20,639 nt of DNA, from the NCBI GenBank assembly GCA_023248835.1, contig JAHFDU010000021.1:1-20639 (forward strand), written 5' to 3'. Origin of the DNA: Myxococcales bacterium (lineage in GTDB: Bacteria; Myxococcota_A; Polyangia; Palsa-1104). Under the pieces are notes generated by a model. The model was given only the letters and a program-made list of their open reading frames with translations, did no database searches and was not told where the DNA came from. Numbering within the stretch: the stretch's first letter is position 1; each line of letters opens with the position of its first letter. The position numbers were made by a program, and so were the translations under genes. This document shows positions 1 through 7,259 of the stretch, in pieces.

Positions 1-544
1 CCAGCTCGGCGATAGCACTACCATCAATCGTTCTACCCCGGTCGCAGTCACCGGACTCGAAAGCGGAGTCGCCCACCTCGCCTGCGGCAAGCAGCACAGC
101 TGCGCCGTCACCACTTCCGGAAGCATCAAGTGCTGGGGCGACAACTCGACCGGACAGCTCGGCAATGCCTCGAGCATGACGCTCCACTCTGCCGTCGCGG
201 TCGACGCTTACGGTCTGTCGAGCGGAATGACCGCCGTCGCTGTCGGCGATTCCCACACCTGTGCTCTCACTCAGCTCGGAGCGGTGCTCTGTTGGGGCGA
301 CAGTACCTATGGAGCGATCGGCCTTGGATACAGCTACGGTTTCTTGTACTACCCCAACACTTCGGGCGTGAACGGACTCGGTTCGGCGCGTGCCAGTGCG
401 ATCAGCTGCGGCGCCAAACACACCTGCGCCATCACCATCGCCGGCGGCTTGAAATGCTGGGGCGACAATACTTTTGGCCAACTCGGCGTCGGATCCATCG
501 GTGGCAAACAGTTGAGTCCCGTCGACCTCGTCTTTATCCCGTAG
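1..544 (+). CDS. RCC1-repeat (beta-propeller) protein, 3' end only
   Basis: The reading frame is already open at base 2 and ends at TAG 542-544, so only the last ~180 residues are present and the start lies outside the window. The translation carries about three consecutive RCC1/ATS1-type repeats, each with a core like CGxxHTCAI...GxxxCWGDN...GQLG (for example CAVTTSGSIKCWGDNSTGQLG-like, then CALTQLGAVLCWGDS, then CAITIAGGLKCWGDNTFGQLG). Each repeat has paired cysteines, a form common in secreted or surface RCC1 proteins of Myxococcota. The family folds as a seven-bladed propeller used for protein binding; no enzymatic role can be assigned. The next gene starts about 30 nt downstream on the same strand, so the two may be co-transcribed. 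The domain call is secure; the function is unknown. Confidence 0.88.
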   Translation, partial: QLGDSTTINRSTPVAVTGLESGVAHLACGKQHSCAVTTSGSIKCWGDNSTGQLGNASSMTLHSAVAVDAYGLSSGMTAVAVGDSHTCALTQLGAVLCWGDSTYGAIGLGYSYGFLYYPNTSGVNGLGSARASAISCGAKHTCAITIAGGLKCWGDNTFGQLGVGSIGGKQLSPVDLVFIP

Positions 545-574
545 CAAGAATGCGGTAACGTGTGGTTGAGCATC

Positions 575-1210
575 ATGCGCACAAACATCTTATTGCTGTT
601 GTTGGGAGCGGTCAGTTGCTACGCGCCTGACATCAAAGACAAAGGGTTTGCCTGCAAGATCGGCGACCCGATGGGCTGCCCAGAAGGGTTCGCTTGCACC
701 ACATGTCCTGATCAAAACAATCCACCACAATTCGACGGCTGCTGTAGCAATCATCCAGTGCAGAGCGCGGCCATCGATGCAGCGGCGATATCGCCTGCTG
801 ACGAGGACACCGCGCTGCCAGTCTCAGTCGATGGCCCACTGCAAAGCACGCTCGACAGCGCTACCGACAGCACGCAAGTCCCTGACGGCTGCGCCACCCT
901 GTGCAGCGGCATTTGTATCGACGAGCAGCGCGACGTCAAAAACTGCGGCAGCTGCGGCAAAGACTGCCGCACCGGCGCTCCAACGATGGCGAGCGTCCGC
1001 TGTGCAGCCGGCATGTGCCAGTTCGATTGCGGCACCGGCAAGCATGTCTGCTCCGGCGTCTGCCTCGACAATGACGCCGACCATTGCGGCCCAAGCTGCA
1101 CGCCCTGCAATCCCACTCCGCATGGCGTGACTTGGTGCGACGGCACCGCTTGCGTGCTTCAATGCATCACCGGCTACGTCGCATCGGGCGGCGTCTGCGT
1201 TCCTATTTAG
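575..1210 (+). CDS. Cysteine-rich Stig1-like lipoprotein
   Basis: About 211 residues. I chose ATG 575 over GTG 560 because it puts a compact lipoprotein signal at the N-terminus: MRT, a run of hydrophobic residues, then a lipobox-like AVSC with the cysteine at residue 18. After a Ser/Thr/Asp-rich linker, the C-terminal half has repeated cysteine motifs. One of these (CSGICIDEQRDVKNCGSCG, followed by KDC) matches the Stig1 pattern CxxxCVDxxxDxxNCGxCGxxC, and a second, degenerate copy follows (CSGVCLDNDADHCGPSCTPC). Such Stig1-like proteins are abundant in the Myxococcota cell envelope, where their role is mostly unknown. It is probably anchored to the outer membrane and facing outward. It follows the RCC1-repeat gene closely on the same strand, so the two may form a surface-protein pair. 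Confidence 0.75.
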   Translation: MRTNILLLLLGAVSCYAPDIKDKGFACKIGDPMGCPEGFACTTCPDQNNPPQFDGCCSNHPVQSAAIDAAAISPADEDTALPVSVDGPLQSTLDSATDSTQVPDGCATLCSGICIDEQRDVKNCGSCGKDCRTGAPTMASVRCAAGMCQFDCGTGKHVCSGVCLDNDADHCGPSCTPCNPTPHGVTWCDGTACVLQCITGYVASGGVCVPI

Positions 1211-1214
1211 CCAG

Positions 1215-1315
1215 CAGCCGACAGCCAATAGCCAACAGTTTCAGAAACGGAAGAAGCCGAAAATGCAGTGGAGCCCACTGTGACTTTCCCCGCGCTGTGG
1301 GCTATGGGCTATCGC
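1215..1315. repeat. Intergenic heptamer repeats as an imperfect inverted pair, with a small hairpin between
   Basis: Just after the lipoprotein stop, three 7-base units occur in tandem (CAGCCGA, CAGCCAA, TAGCCAA; 1215-1235). About 60 bases later three related units appear in inverted orientation (CTGTGGG, CTATGGG, CTATCGC; 1295-1315). Between them is a perfect 6-bp stem with a 3-nt loop (CAGTGG 1266-1271, CCACTG 1275-1280). No T-run follows, so this is not a classical intrinsic terminator. Transcript folding between the two genes is plausible. Nothing else is seen in 1211-1349. Confidence 0.5.
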
Positions 1316-1349
1316 CGCTTCGATCCGTAAATCAGGCTACACTCGACCC

Positions 1350-2819
1350 ATGGGTTTGGCACTCGCCGTTATTCTTACTGGCGGCCACATCTTAACGCTT
1401 TCGCCCTCTTCGCCAGTGGTCTCGACGGTGGCGATCGAAAACGAGCGCATCGTCTATGTTGGCGACCAATTGGCCGCCGCTCACAAGGCGATTCGCGGGC
1501 AAGCCACCGTGCTCGATCTGCGCGGCCGCACTGTGATCCCAGGCTTCAACGATGCCCACTTGCATTTTGCGCTCGCAACTACGTTGGGCTCCGACGACAG
1601 CATCGAGATCAACCAAGAGGCGAGTGAAAAATGGCGCCAGGCGGTGCGGCAAGCGGCAAACCGTATGGTGCCGAATTCGAGTGGCTGGCTGTTTGTGCAG
1701 AGTCGGCGGCTGCCGCCCGGCATCTCCACCGCCAAAGATCTCGATTTCATCGCCCGACCGCTGTTTGTGGTCACCGCGCACGGCGGTCTTTGCAACCATG
1801 CCGCTGTGAAACAGGCTTTTTCAAGCGCTGAAGCACCCGAGGGTTTTGTTCAAGGCGGCCTTTTGGCCTTTGCTTTTGAGCGCATCTTTTCGCATCTGCC
1901 CGAGACCTGTAAACAGACGCAGGCAGCGCTGTTCTTGAAACGACTGGCAGAAGTCGGCATCACTTCGGCGCAATCGATGGGCGATCAAGCGGCGCTGTTT
2001 GAACCGCTTCGGCGCTCGGGAAAGTTGACCGCGCGCCTACGATTTGTTCCGTTTGGCAGGCAGTTTGACACCCTGTTTGGTTTTTCCGATTTCCAGGCCG
2101 AGGCGCCGTTGTGGCTGCGCGCCGCCGGCATCAAATATTTCCATGACGACGCAGCGCGACTGGCGCGTTTTGAGCTCGGCCGAATTTTCGACGCGTTGAC
2201 CGAGCGCAAGAACGCTCCCGACCAGATGGTGGTGCACATTTTGTCGCGACGTGCGCTTTCGACTTTTCTCGACGCACTCGAACGTGCGGCGCGCAAACAG
2301 CCGACGCTGCCTAGTCTCGTCCGCCTCGAACATCTCGACGAAGCCACCCAAGTCGAAGCCGACCGGCTGGCGCGGCTGCACATTCCGGTCTGCACCAATC
2401 CGGCGATGATTCCGGAGTGGAATTTGAAAACGGCGTTCCCGCTGCGCACGCTCGCCGACGCCGGAGTAGCGCTCTGCTTTGGCAGCGACTGGGTGGGACG
2501 CCATCAGCCCGAGCGACCGCTTCAGCCGCTGTGGTCGATTGCGCGCGCCATCGAACACGTGCCGGAGGCGGTGACCGCACTCGAAGCGCTCACCGCCTAC
2601 ACCGTCGGCAGTGCCGCCGCCGAAGGACTCGCGGCCGAAAAAGGTTCGCTCGAAGTTGGAAAACTTGGCGATCTGCTGGTGCTCTCGGAAGATTTTACCG
2701 TCACCCGCGCGCCGGAGAAGACCGCTGTACTGGCGACGTTCGTTGGCGGCCGTCTGGTCCATCTCGCTTCTGCACTCGGGCGCGACAAATTCTGGCAAGC
2801 TCTACTGGAGACGCGATGA
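1350..2819 (+). CDS. Amidohydrolase family protein (YtcJ-like, Amidohydro_3)
   Basis: 489 residues, the usual length for YtcJ-type amidohydrolases. The N-terminus has the family pattern (LTGGHILTL...VAIENERIVYVG...DLRGRTVIPGFNDAHLH). Expected metal and catalytic residues of the TIM barrel are visible: H70 and H72 (HLH), a candidate carboxylated lysine K262 (GIKYFHDD), H296 (VVHILS), H328 (LEHLD) and D380 (CFGSDW). The C-terminal segment (GSLEVGKLGDLLVL) is the typical return to the small beta domain. It lacks an obvious signal peptide and is probably a cytoplasmic metal-dependent hydrolase of C-N bonds; the substrate cannot be read from sequence. The start fits the family N-terminus but has only a weak ribosome binding site. 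The stop overlaps the next gene's start by 4 nt (ATGA, 2816-2819), so the two are probably translationally coupled. Confidence 0.88.
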   Translation: MGLALAVILTGGHILTLSPSSPVVSTVAIENERIVYVGDQLAAAHKAIRGQATVLDLRGRTVIPGFNDAHLHFALATTLGSDDSIEINQEASEKWRQAVRQAANRMVPNSSGWLFVQSRRLPPGISTAKDLDFIARPLFVVTAHGGLCNHAAVKQAFSSAEAPEGFVQGGLLAFAFERIFSHLPETCKQTQAALFLKRLAEVGITSAQSMGDQAALFEPLRRSGKLTARLRFVPFGRQFDTLFGFSDFQAEAPLWLRAAGIKYFHDDAARLARFELGRIFDALTERKNAPDQMVVHILSRRALSTFLDALERAARKQPTLPSLVRLEHLDEATQVEADRLARLHIPVCTNPAMIPEWNLKTAFPLRTLADAGVALCFGSDWVGRHQPERPLQPLWSIARAIEHVPEAVTALEALTAYTVGSAAAEGLAAEKGSLEVGKLGDLLVLSEDFTVTRAPEKTAVLATFVGGRLVHLASALGRDKFWQALLETR

Positions 2820-3652
2820 CCGCCGCAGTGCCGCACGTGATGATTTTGCTCGGTTGCTTGTCCGCGAACGCGCTGGCCTCGCCACCTGCCGAATGGTCTG
2901 CGAGCGCTCAACTCGAAGAGCTGCGCCGACAATTCTCCAACCACTCGAGAGCCGAAACCCTGGCGGCGTTGCACGAATTTGTCGAGCGAGTGGGCGCGAT
3001 CGAAGCGGCGGCCGACGCGCTCAATTGGATGGGCGATCTGCATCGCCAAGCGCGCGAAGAAGCCCTGGCAAAAAATGCATTCGAGCGCGCCTACCGCATG
3101 CCGCTCGGTGGCCGCGTTCACGCACTCGCGGCAAGAGGCCTCGGCGACGTCGCCATCAACGAGCGCGATTACTCTTTGGCCATCGTCCGCTATGGCGAAG
3201 CCCGGCGGGTCGCAGGTCTCAGTCCAATTCTCCTCGAAGAGCTGCGCCAGAAAATCGTCCTCAGCCAGCGATTGCGCACACGCGCTCGCATCGAACGCGT
3301 CGCCTGGCTTGCCATCGTCAGCATTTTTTTTATTTTCGTTTGGCGCGCGCGGCCATGGCAATCTCCAGGTCTGCCGACGGAGCTTCTATACGCGTTGCCG
3401 GTGCTGGCACTCTTTAATCTGGGCGGCTGGGGACAAGAGAGCAATGTCCGTTTCGCGCTCGCACTCGGCAGCGGTTTCGCGCTCGTTCTCATCGCGACTT
3501 CCGGACTGGCCGCCCGGCGCGCACCGCTGCCGCGAGCCTTGCACGCGCTGTTGCTCTTTTGCAGCTCGAGCGCGCTCTTCTATGTTGTGCTTTGTCGCGC
3601 CGACTTGATGGACAAGTTCTTGATGACGTTTGGGTTGGTGGGAGCTACTTAA
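2816..3652 (+). CDS. TPR-containing membrane protein of unknown function
   Basis: 278 residues. I chose ATG 2816 because it overlaps the amidohydrolase stop as ATGA and gives a signal-like N-terminus (hydrophobic residues 5-20, possible cleavage after ANALA). A longer in-frame reading from 2417 would lie entirely over the amidohydrolase and is rejected. Residues ~30-155 are helical, with TPR-like pairs (ADALNWMGDLHRQAREEALA, and GLGDVAINERDYSLAIVRYG). Four hydrophobic helices follow at about 162-176, 188-203, 212-232 and 240-260. The likely topology is an extracytoplasmic helical-repeat region followed by a four-helix membrane anchor. No enzymatic motif is seen. Its role is unknown, but the overlap suggests expression together with the amidohydrolase. 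Confidence 0.72.
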   Translation: MTAAVPHVMILLGCLSANALASPPAEWSASAQLEELRRQFSNHSRAETLAALHEFVERVGAIEAAADALNWMGDLHRQAREEALAKNAFERAYRMPLGGRVHALAARGLGDVAINERDYSLAIVRYGEARRVAGLSPILLEELRQKIVLSQRLRTRARIERVAWLAIVSIFFIFVWRARPWQSPGLPTELLYALPVLALFNLGGWGQESNVRFALALGSGFALVLIATSGLAARRAPLPRALHALLLFCSSSALFYVVLCRADLMDKFLMTFGLVGAT

Positions 3653-4000
3653 TTAGTTTGAAGGAAGCGGAATCACCATCGTGCTGTCGCCGCGTCGCAC
3701 CAGCAGCAAATGGCCGCCGGCTCGATCGACGGTGAGCAAATGCAAGGCCTCTTCGGCGGTATTAACCGGCTTGCGGTCGACTTCAACCACCACATCGCCG
3801 CTCTGCAAGCCGGCCTCCTCCGCACTGCTGCCGTCGCGCACACCAACGATCACTGCACCGCGAGTCGCGGCGATGCCCAGCTGCGCCGCCAGGCCGCGGT
3901 TCAGCGTCTGCAATTCGAAACCAAGATTGTGCGGCGATCGATGACCACTTGGCTGCCCCGCCGCTTCCCTGCCAGACATTATTCGGAGCTGGTACCACAC
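3653..4000 (-). CDS. Short PDZ-domain protein, possible remnant of a larger protein
   Basis: 115 codons from GTG 4000, with an in-frame stop immediately upstream. Residues ~27-115 make a single PDZ domain of the Do/HtrA type: LGFELQTLNRGLAAQLGI, then a GAVIVGV strand, the GSSAEEAGLQSGDVVVEV turn, and a closing LLLVRRG strand. No trypsin-like protease domain, signal peptide or transmembrane helix precedes it in this frame. Complete HtrA proteases carry such a domain at the C-terminus after ~250 residues of protease, so this may be a broken 3' end. The frameshifted coding remnant just upstream on the same strand supports that reading. A genuine small PDZ adaptor is the alternative. The domain call is good; gene integrity is doubtful. 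Confidence 0.6.
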   Translation of the reverse strand: MWYQLRIMSGREAAGQPSGHRSPHNLGFELQTLNRGLAAQLGIAATRGAVIVGVRDGSSAEEAGLQSGDVVVEVDRKPVNTAEEALHLLTVDRAGGHLLLVRRGDSTMVIPLPSN

Positions 4001-4246
4001 ATATCAATGGCGGCAGGAGATTTGCGACCGACCGAGTTGCCAGCGCCGGGAGAGCTGCTACGCGCTTTTCCGGCGCCGATCGGCTTGCATTCATCGGTCC
4101 CCATGCCGATGTAGTTGAAGTCGACGATCTTTGGCTAGTCCTGCTACGTCGGGCATGATGATTTCGCCATCGTCCGGGGGTGGCTCAACAGCGGGCGTCC
4201 CAGGAGTGCTCGCCGGAGCAGTGTTAGTTGAGCTCAGCAATTCCGG
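3979..4246 (-). pseudogene. Frameshifted coding remnant upstream of the PDZ ORF
   Basis: Two overlapping minus-strand frames each look coding but are short. Frame A is open from 4246 to a TGA at 4093-4091 and encodes a Pro/Thr-rich stretch ending PPPDDGEIIMPDVAGLAK. Frame B runs to a TAA at 3981-3979 and encodes KIVDFNYIGMGTDECKPIGAG and a Ser/Gly-rich tail. They join smoothly if one A is removed at the AAA opposite 4130-4132. Neither frame has a good start or ribosome binding site. The composition suggests an exported protein, but I recognise no family. It could be the degraded N-terminal part of the PDZ gene, a separate dead gene, or an intact gene split by a sequencing error. This covers most of the 258-base gap between the flanking genes. 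Confidence 0.35.
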
Positions 4247-4258
4247 CTATTAAAGAGA

Positions 4259-5217
4259 TTATTTGTAGGCCGACGCCGGCGGCTCTTCGCCGTTGCCGCT
4301 TTTGCTGTAGGTGCCGGTGTTTTTCATCCCGTTAAACACATAGCCGCTGAGGTGCCAGGTGTGAATGATGCTGTCGTGATCGTAACTATACGAATACCAA
4401 GCTTTGGCATTCTTGAAATCGGCCGGCGTGTGCAAGAGCTTGCCCCGCGACCCGTACCAGTTGGTACCACCGAGAAGATCGTGCACCTTGAACATCTTCG
4501 CCTTGTCGCCGCTGAGCACCGCGAGATAGGGCGCATACATGGCATCGATCTTGGCTTGCAGTTTTTGTTTGCGTCGGTGGCGGTGGCGAGCGCTTTTTGG
4601 CAGAGCTTGGCATCGACCTCTCCCAGCGGCAACGGGCTGTCCACTCCCGATTCATAGGCATGGAATTCGAGACTGGTGTCGGCAGGAACGCCAGTGGCCA
4701 ACCCCTCCTTGACCGCTTTGGAGCACGCCGCTGCGTCCGCCACGGCCATGTCCATATCATTCATGCTGGTGGCCTCGCCCTTGGCAAGATGGTCCAGCGC
4801 CACCGCAGCTTGGGCGGCGGCTTCACTGATCGAGAGCACCAGCGCTTTGCCAAGCACCACTTTGCAAATATTGTCCGACAGGAGCGAAAGTTTGATTCCA
4901 GCATACTGCAAACCGTCGTCGCCATGATGCACCAGTTCCACTCCCGGAATGCTCTCCCTGTACCAGCCATCGAGGTCGATCACGGTGGTGCCTGGAACCC
5001 CGGCTGCAAGCGCTGCAGCTGCCTCTTTGAGACAGTCGCGGGCATCTTTGGTCGAGCTGTCACCGCGGCATTCGTCGCGGTTGTCGAATTTCGATTCAAT
5101 GCAGCGAAACGTCTTTTGCGCCGCCTTGGTCACCGCTTTGGTGTCCGCATATGCGAGGCTCGACGAGCCGAAGAGACCTGTTCCAATGACCAATTCCAAC
5201 AACAACGGCTTCAGCAT
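4259..5217 (-). pseudogene. Secreted protein of unknown function, interrupted by a frameshift
   Basis: The start is ATG 5217, with a strong ribosome binding site 5 nt upstream and a clean signal peptide (MLKPLLLELVIGTGLFGSSS, LAYA, then DTK). The first ~218 residues read well, with several cysteines, down to ATATDANK. The frame then turns into arginine-rich nonsense. A second frame continues sensibly to TAA at 4259 (KLQAKIDAMYAPYLAVLSGD, then HDLLGGTNWYG). Adding one base in the A-run opposite 4562-4566 joins the two into a ~319-residue exported protein. The break is a real frameshift, a sequencing or assembly indel, or polymerase slippage at the A-run. No known domain is recognised. It is divergent from the histidine kinase at 5353. 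Confidence 0.6.
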
Positions 5218-5222
5218 GGTTG

Positions 5223-5229
5223 CCTCCTT
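5223..5229 (-). promoter_or_regulatory. Ribosome binding site of the secreted protein gene
   Basis: The minus strand reads AAGGAGG, a full anti-16S match, 5 nt before ATG 5217. It decides that start over the longer upstream in-frame opening, whose extra 82 codons are low-complexity and run through the heptamer repeat region. Confidence 0.75.
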
Positions 5230-5285
5230 GGCGTCTATGGGCCCATTTTCATTGACCACGATCGCTCGGTCAACTTCTCTCAACA

Positions 5286-5334
5286 CTTTTGACTTTTGAC
5301 TTTTGACTCTTGACTCTCGACTCTCTCCTCTCGA
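5286..5334. repeat. Seven-unit tandem heptamer repeat in a divergent intergenic region
   Basis: Seven contiguous 7-base units: CTTTTGA three times, then CTCTTGA, CTCTCGA, CTCTCTC and CTCTCGA. The units decay progressively from left to right. The array sits between the start of the minus-strand secreted protein gene (5217) and GTG 5353 of the plus-strand kinase, where promoters for both would be expected. Copy number may vary between strains. Confidence 0.8.
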
Positions 5335-5352
5335 CCGGCTACCTTTGCGTCG

Positions 5353-7053
5353 GTGAAGGTTCGTACCAAATTGGTGCTTCTGCTTTCGAGCGCGCTGGTG
5401 GTGACGCTGGCGCTGTCGACGGTGGCGACGATCGAGCTCAGCCGCAAACGGCTCGAAGAACAATTGCGCGATTCGGCGCAGGACACTGCGGACGCCATCG
5501 CCAGCGATCTGAAAAGCCGCCTCGACAGCGCGTCAACCGAAGACGACATCAGCGAAGAGCTCAAGACCGTCAAGCTGGTTCACCGCGTTGATGCCTACAT
5601 CGAATTGGCGCTGTCGAGCGACGAGGATACCTCGGTTTTCAGGCTCGATCTGAACGCCAATGCAGTGGTCTCGAAAAAGCCGAAACTCAGCTCAAAAAAA
5701 GAGGCCAAGGCGCGCCTCAGCGAAGCCCGGCGCGCGCTCTATGACCACGGCGAATCGAGTCGGCGCTCGACGCTGCGCGATGCCGATCCGCTTTGGCGCA
5801 CGCCTGACCGTCCAGGCGCGCTGCTCGCGGTGCAGCCGGTGCGCCCGACAGTGACGCGCGGGCCGCGAACTTTTCGCGAAGGCTTGCGCGGCCACAATCC
5901 AGTCTACGAGATTCACCGGCCTTTCGACCTTTCCGACGGACGCCGCGGCGAGTTGACGGTATCCGTGCTGCGCGAGCCGATCGACAATCTGGTGCGCAGC
6001 GAGAGCCGGTACTCGGCGGTGATCGCCGGCTCCACAATTTTCCTCTTCATGTTGATGACCAGCCTGATCGTCAATCGGGTAGTCGGCAAGCCGGTGTCGC
6101 GACTAGAGCAAGCGATGAAGCGAGTTGAGGCGGGCGAGCCTGGATCGCTTGACGAACGCGTCGAGGTTGGCCACTCCGATGAAGTCGGTGCACTGTCGCA
6201 TGGGTTCAATTCGATGCTGGGTCGCCTCGCCGAAGCCGACCGCGAGATTCGCGTTTTCAATCACCGTTTGGCGGACGAAGTTCGCGCCGCTACCGCTTCG
6301 CTCGAACAAAAAAATGAAACCTTGGAACAGCTCAATCGCCTGCTGGTCGAAACCCGACGTCAGCTCGGCGATCGCGAGCGCCTGGCCGCGCTCGGTCAGC
6401 TGGCGGCACAACTGGCGCATGAAATCGGTACCCCGCTCGGATCGGTGTCGGGCCATCTGCAGCTGGCCATCGCCAGTCGTGAATTGCCCGGCGCACTCAA
6501 AGATCGTTTGCAGGTAGCCTCGAGCGAACTGACGCGCGTTTCCAAAATCGTGCGCGACTATCTCGACTCGACGCGCACGGTTGCACCCGAGTGGAAAACC
6601 ATCGAAATCGGACGCATCGTCGATGAAGCTTGCGACATCGCGCTGTCGCGCGCGCGGGCGCAGGTCAAGCTCGCCAAACAGTTAGCGCCCGAGGCGCAAA
6701 CGCTCGAGACCGACGGCGCGTTGTTGCGCCAAATCTTGGTCAATCTGCTCACCAACGCTGCCGATGCGGTGGCGCCCGACGGATCGGGGGAAATTCAGGT
6801 TCAGGTCGGTCGAGAAAAGGAACAGATCTCGCTTTCGGTCAGCGACAATGGCGTCGGCATTGCAGCCGATGATGCGGCGCGCATTTTCGAGCCGTTTTAC
6901 ACCACCAAAGGGCGCGGCAAGGGCACCGGTCTCGGCCTCGCCATTTGTCGCGAACTCGCCACTGCGCTCGGCGGCCGCATCTCGGTCGACAGCGCACCCG
7001 GGCGCGGGTCGACGTTTTCTCTGGTGCTCCCACTTTTGAGGCCGATGACATGA
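5353..7053 (+). CDS. Membrane sensor histidine kinase (HAMP, HisKA, HATPase_c)
   Basis: 566 residues from GTG 5353, the only start before an in-frame stop at 5311. Layout: transmembrane helix ~7-28; a periplasmic sensor region ~29-218 without a recognised fold; second helix ~219-243; HAMP ~244-295; coiled coil ~300-345; HisKA with phospho-acceptor H356 in AHEIGTPLGSV; HATPase with N-box N468, G1 box DNGVGI (498-503), FEPFYTT and G2 box GKGTGLGL (522-529). The HEIGTP form is typical of NtrB/ZraS-like kinases that signal to sigma54-dependent regulators, which fits the NtrC-family gene next to it. The original kinase/regulator overlap appears to have been split by a repeat (see 7038-7259). It should autophosphorylate H356 and pass phosphate to D54 of that regulator. 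The signal is unknown. Confidence 0.92.
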   Translation: MKVRTKLVLLLSSALVVTLALSTVATIELSRKRLEEQLRDSAQDTADAIASDLKSRLDSASTEDDISEELKTVKLVHRVDAYIELALSSDEDTSVFRLDLNANAVVSKKPKLSSKKEAKARLSEARRALYDHGESSRRSTLRDADPLWRTPDRPGALLAVQPVRPTVTRGPRTFREGLRGHNPVYEIHRPFDLSDGRRGELTVSVLREPIDNLVRSESRYSAVIAGSTIFLFMLMTSLIVNRVVGKPVSRLEQAMKRVEAGEPGSLDERVEVGHSDEVGALSHGFNSMLGRLAEADREIRVFNHRLADEVRAATASLEQKNETLEQLNRLLVETRRQLGDRERLAALGQLAAQLAHEIGTPLGSVSGHLQLAIASRELPGALKDRLQVASSELTRVSKIVRDYLDSTRTVAPEWKTIEIGRIVDEACDIALSRARAQVKLAKQLAPEAQTLETDGALLRQILVNLLTNAADAVAPDGSGEIQVQVGREKEQISLSVSDNGVGIAADDAARIFEPFYTTKGRGKGTGLGLAICRELATALGGRISVDSAPGRGSTFSLVLPLLRPMT

Positions 7054-7259
7054 TGCTTCGACTCCGCTCAGCACAATCGGGTAGACAAACCCAGCACGAG
7101 CCACACCGCGACCACACCGCTCATCCTGAGCTTGTCGAAGGAGGCCGATGACATGATGCTTCGACTCCGCTCAGCACAATCGGACAGACAGGCCCAGCAT
7201 GAGCGACACTGCGACCGCACCGCTCATCCTGAGCTTGTCGAAGGAGGCCGATGACATGA
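7038..7259. repeat. Two tandem 103-bp repeat units with 16-bp flanking direct repeats at the kinase/regulator junction
   Basis: GAGGCCGATGACATGA occurs three times, at 7038-7053, 7141-7156 and 7244-7259, spaced exactly 103 bp apart. The sequence between copies is a diverged duplicate. Each unit contains an inverted-repeat pair: left arm CTTCGACtccGCTCAG (7056-7071 and 7159-7174) and right arm CTGAGCttGTCGAAG (7126-7140 and 7229-7243). The same arms recur at 19881-19995 and 20301-20403, so this is a dispersed element. The unit length is not a multiple of three. The first 16-bp copy contains the kinase stop codon and the last contains the regulator start codon. Confidence 0.88.
7241..7247 (+). 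promoter_or_regulatory. Ribosome binding site of the NtrC-family regulator, formed across the repeat boundary
   Basis: AAGGAGG lies 8 nt before ATG 7256. Its AAG is the last three bases of the repeat's right arm and its GAGG is the first four bases of the flanking 16-bp sequence. It decides the regulator start at 7256 over the ATG at 7199, which has no ribosome binding site. Confidence 0.75.

Noticed and set aside
2037..2798. 253-codon minus-strand ORF opposite the amidohydrolase
   Set aside because: It is a low-complexity shadow; the plus strand carries all metal-ligand motifs of the amidohydrolase in the expected order.
2417..2815. Upstream extension of the TPR membrane protein frame
   Set aside because: It lies entirely within the conserved 3' half of the amidohydrolase and encodes arginine-rich shadow sequence; the ATGA overlap at 2816 gives a signal-peptide start.
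7199..7255. Upstream in-frame ATG start for the NtrC-family regulator
   Set aside because: It would add 19 residues translated from the repeat, has no ribosome binding site, and the receiver domain begins naturally at 7256 behind AAGGAGG.
7038..7259. CRISPR-like direct repeats
   Set aside because: The repeated unit is 103 bp, the 'spacers' are themselves near-identical, there are only three short copies and no cas genes; it is a tandem duplication.
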